Assembly (NCBI RefSeq): GCF_009696325.1
Contig: NZ_VUME01000011.1
Location: forward strand, 1-64,000
Direction: 5' to 3'
Length of the DNA: 64,000 nt
Source: Collinsella sp. WCA1-178-WT-3 (M1)
GTDB taxonomy: Bacteria > Actinomycetota > Coriobacteriia > Coriobacteriales > Coriobacteriaceae
In this document: positions 50,272 to 58,467 of the stretch, piece by piece
Numbering within the stretch: the stretch's first letter is position 1
Layout of the letters: each line of letters starts with the position of its first letter
The notes under the pieces: model-generated
What the model was told of the DNA's origin: nothing
The model's database searches: none
What the model saw: the letters and a program-made list of their open reading frames with translations, nothing else
Translations under genes and position numbers: made by a program

Positions 50272-52572
50272 CTACTTGATCTTGGTCGTACCCGGCGCCA
50301 GGTTGGGGTCGGTCTCGTTGGCCTCGGTCTGGAGGTGCTCGGTGTACACGTTCTTGCCGTCGCGGAACATCTCGTAGTACTGCATCTTGGCGTAATCCTC
50401 GCGCGCCTTGGTGGCCGCCGCGGCGACGGCGTCTTCGCCGGTGACGTTGGAGGAGAGCGCCCAGCGCAGGCTAGCGTCCTCGTAGCCTACCGAGTTGATG
50501 GCGGGCAGCGACTTGCGCAGCGTCATGTGCGCTTTCTGGTAGTCGGTCAGTGGTGCGCCGATCAGCTGCATCAGCTGGGTAGACAGGTAGTTGGTGGACA
50601 GGTCGTCGACCTCGCTCGCCTGGTCGCAGCCGGCAACGTCGTAGTTGGCCCAGATGATGTAGTCGGTCTGCCACAGGCGCTCCTGATGCGTAGCGTCGTC
50701 CTCGCCGGTAAACCACCTGTCGTTGAACTTGGATGGGAAGAACGGCTGGTGGTCGCCCCAGAACACCACGACCACCTTGCGGTCGAGATTGCGCAGGGCA
50801 TTGAGGAAGTAGCGCAGCGCCTGGTCGGACTGCTCGATGCACGAGACGTACTCGTCGACATCGGAGAGTGTGCCGTCCTCGATGGTCTTGGCGTCCAGAT
50901 CGGTCGTGTCGATGTTCAGGTGCATCTGCTTATCTGCCGGCAGCAGGCCCGTATCGTAGCCCGAGTGGTTCTGCATGGTCACGTCAAAGATGAACTGCGG
51001 GTCGGCGTTCTGGTTGAGCAGCTCAAGGATTTTGTCGTAGGTTGCCTGGTCGGTCACCATGCCGCGCAAGGTGTCGGCTCCCTGGAAGTCGTTGATAGAC
51101 AGGAACTGGTCAAAGCCAAAGTCCTTGTAGACGTTCTCGCGGTTCCAGTTGGTTGCGTGGTTGGGGTGCATGGCCGTTGTGGAATATCCGAGCGACTTGA
51201 ACTGCTCTGCCAGGTTCCCGGTCGTTTCCATGTTGTAGATGGTGTAGGGGTACACGCCCGAGCCCAGGTTGGCCATGGAGTTGCCGGTCATAAACTCAAA
51301 CTCGGTATTGGCGGTGCCGCCGCCGTAGGCGCTCACGTAGAGCTTGCCGCGGCTGAGGCAGTCGGACAGGTTCTTAAAGTACTGTGGGCCCTCGTAGCCG
51401 GCGTACATCTCCTGATAGATCGAAAGATCCGAGAAGGTTTCGTTCATAATGGCGATGACCGTGGGCTTCTCGCTATCGAACTGCTCTTGGGCGGCGGTAC
51501 GGGCGTCGCTTGTGGCGGCATCGGACTTGTCATAGGCCTTGGCATACTTTTTGAGCGTTGCCTTGGCGTCGTCGGCGGAGTAGTTGGCGGGTTTGGGCGG
51601 CTTGATGGACTGTGCCGCACTAATAAAGGCAGGCAGATAACCCTCGCGCCAGTAGCTCTCGAGCGGGCGCCAGGTGTAGACGGTGATGCCGAGGGTGTTG
51701 TAGTAGTCGATAAGCGTGACATGCGCGGTCACCCCGCCCAGGCACAGCACCGCCACGAGCAAGTTGGTGAGCAGCATGCGCTTGGCGTTGACGGCACCCT
51801 TCTGACGGTGCGGTGCTACCAGGCCGGCGTACTCGCATAGCAGCATGGCGATGGCGGTAAAGCCCATGGACAGCACGCAGAACAGCGAGATCGAGTAGGT
51901 GTAGCCGTTGCCGGCGACCGCGGCGGCGGTGGAGATGGCCGAAAGGTCGCCCGGCTGGATGGGCATGGATTTAAACGTGATGACGAAGAACTCGGCAATG
52001 CCCAGGATAAAGAGGGCGAAGGCCAGGACGGCGGGAGCTGCGCCGCGGCGCTGGAACAGGAAGAACAGGCCGACCATGAGCGTGGTGATGATGGCCCACT
52101 CGAGCAGTATGCATAGGGGGTAGACCCAGGTAAAGTCGTGGTTGGACGAGACCTCCATGCCCAGCAGCGCAAAGACGCCGGCGAGCAGCAGGCACAGGAC
52201 GGCAGCGACGAGCGGTTTGCCCACAAAGGCGCCGCGCAGACGGGCGAGCTTGCCGGTGGGCGCGGGAGCATCGGCGGAGGCAAACGCAAAGACGCGCGGG
52301 GCGATGTGGTCGCGTGCGATGCTGGCCCAGGCGCAGCCGGTGAGGATGGCGTTGGTCAGGATGAGCATCACAAAGGCGAGCGGCTCGTTTTGGGCGACGA
52401 GGCCCATGGCGCCCCAAATGGTCAAAAAGACCTGGAACAGACCGAAGGCGACGCTCCAGGCAAGAGCGCCCTTGGCAACGGTGCCCGACTGCGCGCGAAT
52501 GGCTTTGGCCTCGCGCAAGACAAGGAAGACGGTCGCCGCAAGACCGACGAGCGAGATGGCGGCTGCGAACAT
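50272..52572 (-). CDS. LTA synthase-like sulfatase-family membrane enzyme
   Basis: A 766-residue membrane protein. The N-terminal half (about 1-330) has around nine or ten hydrophobic helices. The external C-terminal domain is of the alkaline phosphatase/sulfatase fold: PTVIAIMNETFSDL (metal Glu), GGGTANTEFEFMTGNS with the nucleophile Thr, MHPNHATNWNRENVYKDFGFD, and VFWGDHQP (metal Asp, His). LtaS enzymes move glycerol phosphate from phosphatidylglycerol to a lipid-linked polymer; other members decorate glycans, so the exact product is open. The start at 52572 follows GAGGAG. The gene stands alone. Confidence 0.88.
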   Translation of the reverse strand: MFAAAISLVGLAATVFLVLREAKAIRAQSGTVAKGALAWSVAFGLFQVFLTIWGAMGLVAQNEPLAFVMLILTNAILTGCAWASIARDHIAPRVFAFASADAPAPTGKLARLRGAFVGKPLVAAVLCLLLAGVFALLGMEVSSNHDFTWVYPLCILLEWAIITTLMVGLFFLFQRRGAAPAVLAFALFILGIAEFFVITFKSMPIQPGDLSAISTAAAVAGNGYTYSISLFCVLSMGFTAIAMLLCEYAGLVAPHRQKGAVNAKRMLLTNLLVAVLCLGGVTAHVTLIDYYNTLGITVYTWRPLESYWREGYLPAFISAAQSIKPPKPANYSADDAKATLKKYAKAYDKSDAATSDARTAAQEQFDSEKPTVIAIMNETFSDLSIYQEMYAGYEGPQYFKNLSDCLSRGKLYVSAYGGGTANTEFEFMTGNSMANLGSGVYPYTIYNMETTGNLAEQFKSLGYSTTAMHPNHATNWNRENVYKDFGFDQFLSINDFQGADTLRGMVTDQATYDKILELLNQNADPQFIFDVTMQNHSGYDTGLLPADKQMHLNIDTTDLDAKTIEDGTLSDVDEYVSCIEQSDQALRYFLNALRNLDRKVVVVFWGDHQPFFPSKFNDRWFTGEDDATHQERLWQTDYIIWANYDVAGCDQASEVDDLSTNYLSTQLMQLIGAPLTDYQKAHMTLRKSLPAINSVGYEDASLRWALSSNVTGEDAVAAAATKAREDYAKMQYYEMFRDGKNVYTEHLQTEANETDPNLAPGTTKIK

Positions 52573-52785
52573 GCTGAGACTCCTCACAAACTTAAAACTA
52601 CGAAAGCGGGGGTTTACCCGATTGTTACCAAGATATGCGCTGCGATTGGTGGTTGCGCACAACAACCAGCCATATTAGCGCGCATGTGTGGCGGTGTGGC
52701 GCAATGTAGTGGCGACCTGCGCGATAATGGACGGGAATTACACGGAAACGTAAAGGCTTCTTAAAGAAATGGCGAGGTTAAGGCG

Positions 52786-53655
52786 ATGAACGAGCAGGTT
52801 TGTATGACGAGTGCGGGCGACGTGGGCGCTGGCATGGGCGCGGGCGGCTATCCGGTCGAGACCACGGGCAACGCGGTGCTGGACATTTTGGAGCACCGTT
52901 CGTCCACGCGCGCTTTTGCGCGCGATGACAACGACCGTCCCGTAGCGGTGACCGACGAGCAGCGGGCGGCGATTCTGCATGCGGCGAGCCGCGCGCCGTC
53001 GGCAGGCGCCATGATGATGTATTCCATCGTGAGTATCCGCGAGCAGACAACGCTCGATCGCCTGGCCGACCTGTGCGACCACCAGCCCATGATCGCCAAG
53101 GCGCCCTGGGCACTTATATTTGTGGTCGACTATGCCAAGTGGATCGATCTGTTTGAGCACGTGGGTTGCTTTGAACCCGAGTTTGTCGAGCGCACGGGCA
53201 AGGCGCCCCGCCGCGCGCCGGGTTTAGGCGACTTTGCCATCGCGGCGCAGGATGCCGTGATCGCTGCCCAAAACGCCGTGGTCGCCGCCGAGGCCCTGGG
53301 GCTGGGGAGCTGCTATATCGGCGATGTCGTCGAGAACGCCGAGGAAGTTGCTGCGCTGCTGGACTTGCCGCCCTATACCATGCCGCTGTCGATGCTCATC
53401 ATCGGCACGCCCCGCAAGGAGCGCCCGGCGATTGCGCATCCCGTGGTGAACCTGGTGCACGAGGAGCGCTATCGCCGCGCCGATGCCGCGACCATGGATG
53501 CGCAGGTGGCCGAGATGGACGCGATGTTCCGTCCGCATGCCCGCGAGGTGGGGGAGCGCGTCGTGGATATCTACACCCGCAAGCACACGAGCCCCTTTAT
53601 GGCCGAGATGAGCCGATCCATGGAGTGGTGGTTCAAAAACTGGCTCGGAAAATGA
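52786..53655 (+). CDS. Nitroreductase-family protein (long form)
   Basis: A 289-residue FMN-dependent oxidoreductase. LEHRSSTRAFAR (about residues 39-50) and ASRAPSAGAMMMYS are the FMN motifs. GDFAIAAQDAVIAAQNAVVAAEALGLGSCYIGDV is the usual family core at about 147-180. The C-terminal 60 residues, with HARE-x-GERVVDIYTRKH, extend beyond short nitroreductases. Substrate unknown (nitro, quinone or flavin compounds). AAGGCG lies close to the ATG, a weak ribosome binding site. Confidence 0.87.
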   Translation: MNEQVCMTSAGDVGAGMGAGGYPVETTGNAVLDILEHRSSTRAFARDDNDRPVAVTDEQRAAILHAASRAPSAGAMMMYSIVSIREQTTLDRLADLCDHQPMIAKAPWALIFVVDYAKWIDLFEHVGCFEPEFVERTGKAPRRAPGLGDFAIAAQDAVIAAQNAVVAAEALGLGSCYIGDVVENAEEVAALLDLPPYTMPLSMLIIGTPRKERPAIAHPVVNLVHEERYRRADAATMDAQVAEMDAMFRPHAREVGERVVDIYTRKHTSPFMAEMSRSMEWWFKNWLGK

Positions 53656-53656
53656 C

Positions 53657-53691
53657 GAATGTGACAAAGGGACAGTCCCTTTGTCACATTC
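53657..53691. repeat. 17-bp inverted repeat with GGGACAG after the nitroreductase
   Basis: GAATGTGACAAAGGGAC pairs with GTCCCTTTGTCACATTC around one base. It begins a few bases after the stop and resembles the other GGGACAG hairpins; it could terminate transcription. Confidence 0.75.
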
Positions 53692-53813
53692 CATATCGCC
53701 GCGGTGGCCTAAAGGCCGTATAAATGTTTATCTAGCTGGGAAAACAGTGCATTAAAACATGGGACGATTATCTATAATCCCCTCGAACGTTAAAGTTGGG
53801 AGGAAACCGGCTT

Positions 53814-55841
53814 ATGGAACAAAAGGCCAAGGAGGCAGCCTCGCACGCTGCGATTCCTGTGAGCATCTCGGCGATGCTCGTCACGCTGGGCGTGGTGTAT
53901 GGCGATATCGGCACCAGCCCCATGTATGTAACCAAGGCGCTCGTTGCCGGCAACGGCGGCATCGGAAGCGTCACGGAGGAGTTCGTGCTCGGCGCACTCT
54001 CGCTCGTCGTGTGGACGGTCACGCTGCTGACGACCGTCAAGTACGTGCTCATCTCGCTGCGCGCCGACAACCATGGCGAGGGTGGCATCTTTGCTCTGTA
54101 CAGCTTGGTTAAGCGCTGCGGCAAATGGCTCATCATCCCCGCCATGCTGGGCGGCGCGGCACTGCTCGCCGATGGCATCCTCACGCCTGCCGTTACCGTG
54201 ACTACGGCTATCGAAGGCCTGCGCACCATTCCGGCAGTCCATGCCGTGCTGGGCGACGATCAGGCCCGCGTCGTGGCCATCACGCTTGCCATCATCATTG
54301 CGCTCTTCTTGGTGCAGCGCATCGGCACGGCCAAGATCGGCCACGCCTTTGGCCCCATCATGACGCTGTGGTTCCTGTTCCTGGGCGGCACGGGTCTGTT
54401 CTTTGTCTTCCAGCACCCCGCCGTGCTGCTGTGCCTCAACCCGGTGCGCGGCATCGCCTTTTTGTTGAGCCCCAACAACCATGCGGGCATCATGATTCTG
54501 GGCAGCTGCTTCCTCGCCACCACCGGTGCCGAGGCGCTTTATTCCGACATGGGCCACGTGGGCCGCGGCAACATCTACGCAACCTGGCCGTTCGTTAAGT
54601 GCTGCTTGCTGCTGTCCTATATGGGCCAGGGCGCTTGGCTTATCAACAACGCCGCCAACCCCGAGCTCATGGGTATCGCCGACCTCAACCCCTTCTACCA
54701 GATGCTCACCCCGGGCCTGCGTCCCTTTGCCGTCGGCCTTTCCACCGTCGCGGCCATCATTGCCTCGCAGGCGCTCATCACCGGCGCTTTCTCGTTGGTG
54801 TCCGAGGCCAGCCGCCTGGACCTCATGCCGCACATGCAGGTCTTCTATCCTGCCGAGACCAAGGGCCAGCTCTATATTCCCATGGTCAACAACGTCATGC
54901 TTGTGGGCTGCGTCATCGTGGTGCTGCTGTTCCAGAGCTCGGCGCACATGGAGGCCGCCTACGGCTTGGCGATCACCCTGACCATGATGTGCACGACGCT
55001 GCTGCTCTTCTTCTACTTGCATGTTGATCGCGGCCTTAAGGTCGTCCCGTATATCTTCGTTGTGTTCTTCCTTATGCTCGAGGGCTTCTTCTTTGTGAGT
55101 TCGCTCACCAAATTTTTCCACGGTGGCTATTTCACTATTCTTATGGCCATGCTCATCATGGGCGTTATGCTGTGCTGGTACAACGGCACGGCGGTCGAGC
55201 GGCGTCAGTTTACGCTGCTGCCGCTGCGCAGCTATCTGCCGCAGCTCAAGCGCCTGCGCGACGACGATCGCTATGAGCTTATGAGCGACAACATCGTGTA
55301 CCTGACCAAGGACACCAATACCGACTACATCGACCGCGATATCGTCTACTCGATTCTGGACAAGCATCCCAAGCGCGCCCGCGCCTGGTGGTTCGTGAAC
55401 GTCGAGACCATGGATGAACCGCATACCTTTGCCTATTCGGTCGAGACGTTTGGCACCGACTATGTTTTCCGCGTGCATCTGTACCTGGGCTACAAGGTTA
55501 ACCAGCGCGTGAACGCCTACCTGCGCCAGGTTGTTCAGGATCTGGCCGCCACTGGCGAGCTGCCGCCGCAGATGCATGACTACTCGGTCTACAAGGATCC
55601 GGGCAACATCGGCACGTTTAAGTTCGTCATGATCCGCAAGCTCCTGGCGCCCGAGAGTGACGTGGAGCCGAGCGAGCGCACGGCCATCACGCTCAAGTAC
55701 ATCATCCGTCGCTTTGCCGGTACGCCGGCGCGCTGGTATGGCCTGGAGAACTCCAACGTGAGCTTTGAGTATGTGCCGCTGTTCACCAAGTTCAAGGCTG
55801 TGAACAAGATGCAGCGCCTGGCCCCCAACGAGCGCCCGTAG
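53814..55841 (+). CDS. kup: Kup-family potassium uptake protein
   Basis: A 675-residue proton-coupled K+ importer in the inner membrane, with about twelve hydrophobic helices in the first 440 residues and a cytoplasmic C-terminal domain. Signature regions are GVVYGDIGTSPMYVTKA (residues about 27-43), RADNHGEGGIFALYSLVKR, and LLADGILTPAVTVTTAIEGL. The start at 53814 is preceded by GGGAGG; a TTG six codons upstream is less likely. A KdpD/KdpE-like pair follows. Confidence 0.93.
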   Translation: MEQKAKEAASHAAIPVSISAMLVTLGVVYGDIGTSPMYVTKALVAGNGGIGSVTEEFVLGALSLVVWTVTLLTTVKYVLISLRADNHGEGGIFALYSLVKRCGKWLIIPAMLGGAALLADGILTPAVTVTTAIEGLRTIPAVHAVLGDDQARVVAITLAIIIALFLVQRIGTAKIGHAFGPIMTLWFLFLGGTGLFFVFQHPAVLLCLNPVRGIAFLLSPNNHAGIMILGSCFLATTGAEALYSDMGHVGRGNIYATWPFVKCCLLLSYMGQGAWLINNAANPELMGIADLNPFYQMLTPGLRPFAVGLSTVAAIIASQALITGAFSLVSEASRLDLMPHMQVFYPAETKGQLYIPMVNNVMLVGCVIVVLLFQSSAHMEAAYGLAITLTMMCTTLLLFFYLHVDRGLKVVPYIFVVFFLMLEGFFFVSSLTKFFHGGYFTILMAMLIMGVMLCWYNGTAVERRQFTLLPLRSYLPQLKRLRDDDRYELMSDNIVYLTKDTNTDYIDRDIVYSILDKHPKRARAWWFVNVETMDEPHTFAYSVETFGTDYVFRVHLYLGYKVNQRVNAYLRQVVQDLAATGELPPQMHDYSVYKDPGNIGTFKFVMIRKLLAPESDVEPSERTAITLKYIIRRFAGTPARWYGLENSNVSFEYVPLFTKFKAVNKMQRLAPNERP

Positions 55842-55949
55842 TCGCCGACAGGTTGCATGGAGTTGGCCTTCGATGGACAAGAGTGTGCGCCCTGCTCGCG
55901 CACGTGCTGTTTGTCTAACGACCGCAGACTGCAAAGGCTATACACTTGG

Positions 55950-56004
55950 AACCACCACAAGGGAAACCGCCACAAAGGTGCTGTCCCTCTGTGGTGGTTT
56001 TTGT
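55950..56004 (+). terminator. Terminator after kup
   Basis: AACCACCACAAGGG pairs with CCCTCTGTGGTGGTT around a GTGCTGT-containing loop and is followed by a run of T (TTTTGTTTTT). Confidence 0.78.
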
Positions 56005-56022
56005 TTTTAAGAGAGGGGCGGG

Positions 56023-57654
56023 GTGCCGATGGACGTCCGTGCGGACGGCGATATTGCCGATAGCTTTTGGTGGCGGCGCACAACGCTGACACGTCGCAGC
56101 CCTCTGTATGACGCCTGCGTATCGGCGGGGCTGCTGGTCGCGGCGACGATTGTGGGTGCGCTGCTCGACCATCCTGGTCTCGCGCCGAGCATCATGATCG
56201 TCTATGTGTTCGCCGTGCAGCTGTGCGCATTCTTTACCTGGAGCCGCCTGTATTGCTTGCTGAGCTCGGCTGCCGCCGTAGCGCTCTACAACTTCTTGTT
56301 TGTCGACCCGCGCTGCTCGCTATCGTTTATCGACCGCGTCTATCCCGGCATGTTCTTCATCATGTTTGTGGTCTCGCTTGTGTCGAGCTCGATTGCGTTG
56401 GCCCTGCGCCGCGCCTTGGCACAGGCTGCCGCCAGCGACCGTCGCACGCATATGGTGCTCGAGACCAACCGCATGCTGCAGCGGTGTTCCGATCAGCAGC
56501 AGATTGTGCATGCCATGGCAACGCAGCTGGCGCGTCTTTCGGGCTGTCCGGTCGTGTGGTACAGCGCCGACGCCGACGATGATGACTTGCTGCCGCGTGC
56601 GACGTACACGGCCGTGGGTGACGCCTCGCCGGTGCACCAGCTGACGCCCCAGATGCCGCCGCGGCTCTCGGCGTCCGCCTATGTGGGAACGCCGCTCGAT
56701 GCCACCTATGGCGGCTCGGCGTTTTATGGCGTCTACCTGACGGTTTGCGCAGGCGACAGCTTCGTGCGCTCGGGCGACCCCGCCTCGGTGGTGGGCGTGC
56801 TGGCTATCGTTGCCGAGCCCGACGTGCTGACGCATGAGGAACGGACACTTGCCGACGCCATCGTGAGCGAAGGCGAGCTGGCACTCGATCGCGCTCGCGC
56901 CATGGAGGCCCGCGAGGAGGCGGCGGTGCTCGCCAAAAACGAACAGCTGCGCGCCAATCTGCTGCGCTCCATCTCGCACGATCTGCGCACGCCGCTTACC
57001 AGCATTTCGGGCAATGCCGACGTGCTACTCGACCAGGGTTCGACCGGCACGGCCGTGCTCGATAGCCAGACGCGCCGCGGCATGCTCCTTTCCATTCGTT
57101 CGGATGCGCAATGGCTCAACGCCACCGTCGAGAATTTGCTCGCCATCACAAAGCTCGAGGGCGGCGGCATGCATCTGTCGACCACGCTCGAGCTCATGGA
57201 CGATATCGTCGAGGAGGCGCTGCGCCACGTGAATCCGGCCGTACGCGAGCACGATCTTAAGGTGGTGCCGTGCGACGAGCCGGCGCTCGTCAACGTCGAT
57301 GCGCGCCTGATGGTGCAGCTGGTGGTGAACCTGGTGAACAACGCTATTGCCTATACGCCGCCCGCCTCGCATATCGTGATCTCGATTATGGCGAACGATG
57401 GACAGGTGGCATGTTCCGTCGCCGATGACGGTCCCGGTATTGCGCCCGAGGAGCAGGGCCGGATCTTTGAATCGTTCTACACTGTCAACCATGGCTTGGC
57501 TGATAGCCATCGCAGCGTGGGCTTGGGACTTTCGCTCTGTCGATCCATTATGTTGGCGCATGGCGGTAGCATAGAGGTTGCCGCGGCGGACCCGCACGGC
57601 TCGGTCTTTACGATTGGGCTTCCCGCCGCCGACGTTTCGTTTGATAAGGAGTAA
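56023..57654 (+). CDS. KdpD-like sensor histidine kinase (lacks the N-terminal KdpD domain)
   Basis: A 543-residue membrane kinase. About three or four membrane helices (about 30-130), a GAF-like region (about 150-280), the H-box SISHDLRTPLTSISGNAD (about 325-342), and the GHKL ATPase (VNLVNNAIAYTP, DDGPGI, GLGLSLC). It matches the C-terminal half of KdpD (DUF4118 fold) and lacks the Usp-like 350-residue N-terminal part that senses K+ in classical KdpD. The start is GTG 56023; ATG 56029 is possible. It overlaps nothing and is followed by its regulator. Confidence 0.87.
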   Translation: MPMDVRADGDIADSFWWRRTTLTRRSPLYDACVSAGLLVAATIVGALLDHPGLAPSIMIVYVFAVQLCAFFTWSRLYCLLSSAAAVALYNFLFVDPRCSLSFIDRVYPGMFFIMFVVSLVSSSIALALRRALAQAAASDRRTHMVLETNRMLQRCSDQQQIVHAMATQLARLSGCPVVWYSADADDDDLLPRATYTAVGDASPVHQLTPQMPPRLSASAYVGTPLDATYGGSAFYGVYLTVCAGDSFVRSGDPASVVGVLAIVAEPDVLTHEERTLADAIVSEGELALDRARAMEAREEAAVLAKNEQLRANLLRSISHDLRTPLTSISGNADVLLDQGSTGTAVLDSQTRRGMLLSIRSDAQWLNATVENLLAITKLEGGGMHLSTTLELMDDIVEEALRHVNPAVREHDLKVVPCDEPALVNVDARLMVQLVVNLVNNAIAYTPPASHIVISIMANDGQVACSVADDGPGIAPEEQGRIFESFYTVNHGLADSHRSVGLGLSLCRSIMLAHGGSIEVAAADPHGSVFTIGLPAADVSFDKE

Positions 57655-57658
57655 CGCT

Positions 57659-58372
57659 GTGTCGAACTCTGCCATGAAACCGCTTATCTTGGTCGTTGAG
57701 GACGACCCCGCCGTCCGCAACCTTATCGTTGCCGCGCTCGAGGCGCACGGCTTGCGCCATATGGCCGTGGAGACCGCCCATGCCGCCATCGCCGCCGCCT
57801 CATCGCAGGCACCGAGTATTGTGCTGCTCGATCTGGGCCTGCCCGATATGGACGGCGTCAAGGTGGTGGAGTCGGTGCGCGCATGGTCGGGCATGCCGAT
57901 CATTGTGGTCTCGGCGCGCAGCGAGGATGCGGACAAGATTCGCGCACTCGATGCCGGTGCCGACGACTACCTGACCAAGCCGTTTTCGGTCGAGGAGCTG
58001 CTCGCGCGCATTCGCACGACGCTCAGGCGCCTTTCGTATGCGCAAACGGGTGGCGTTGCCTCCGAGGGCTCGTTCGATACCGGTGAGCTGCATATCGATT
58101 TTGATGCCGGCATCGCTACGATGGATGGCGAGGAGCTGCATCTGACGCCGATCGAGTACAAGCTCTTGTGCCTGCTGGCGCACAACGCCGACAAGGTGCT
58201 GACGCACCAGTTTATCCTGCACGAGATTTGGGGCACGGCAACTAAGAGCGACCTGGCGAGCCTTCGTGTCTTTATGGGCACGTTGCGTAAGAAGATCGAG
58301 TCCGATCCGGCGCATCCGCGCTATATCCAGACGCACGTGGGTATCGGCTATCGCCTGGTCACCCAAGGCTAG
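57659..58372 (+). CDS. KdpE-like response regulator (OmpR family)
   Basis: A 237-residue response regulator. The receiver domain has the acidic pair in VVEDDPAVR, the phosphate-accepting Asp58 in LLDLGLPD and Lys107 in YLTKPF. The OmpR-type winged helix follows (ELHLTPIEYKLLCLLAHNADKVLTHQFILHEIWG). The GTG start at 57659 follows AAGGAG and lies four bases after the kinase stop, so the two are made together. The neighbour Kup suggests control of K+ uptake; no kdpFABC genes are in the window. Confidence 0.9.
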   Translation: MSNSAMKPLILVVEDDPAVRNLIVAALEAHGLRHMAVETAHAAIAAASSQAPSIVLLDLGLPDMDGVKVVESVRAWSGMPIIVVSARSEDADKIRALDAGADDYLTKPFSVEELLARIRTTLRRLSYAQTGGVASEGSFDTGELHIDFDAGIATMDGEELHLTPIEYKLLCLLAHNADKVLTHQFILHEIWGTATKSDLASLRVFMGTLRKKIESDPAHPRYIQTHVGIGYRLVTQG

Positions 58373-58396
58373 ATCGCCAACCACCATCCCAATATG

Positions 58397-58463
58397 AGTT
58401 GCGGTGAAATACGGTTTAAATTTGCCTAATTCCAGGCAAAACAGTCCGTATTCCACCGCAACT
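58397..58463. repeat. AGTTGCGGTG hairpin repeat R2, copy 2
   Basis: AGTTGCGGTGAAATACGG (58397-58414) pairs with 58446-58463 with one A-C mismatch; an inner TTTGCCT/AGGCAAA stem is present. The outer stem is shared with the copy at 44585, while the distal stem differs (ATACGG against ATAGTT). It lies between convergent genes. Confidence 0.82.
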
Positions 58464-58467
58464 TGGT

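Noticed and set aside
53790-55934. 714-codon minus-strand frame opposite kup
   Set aside because: Shadow frame; kup has intact family motifs on the plus strand.
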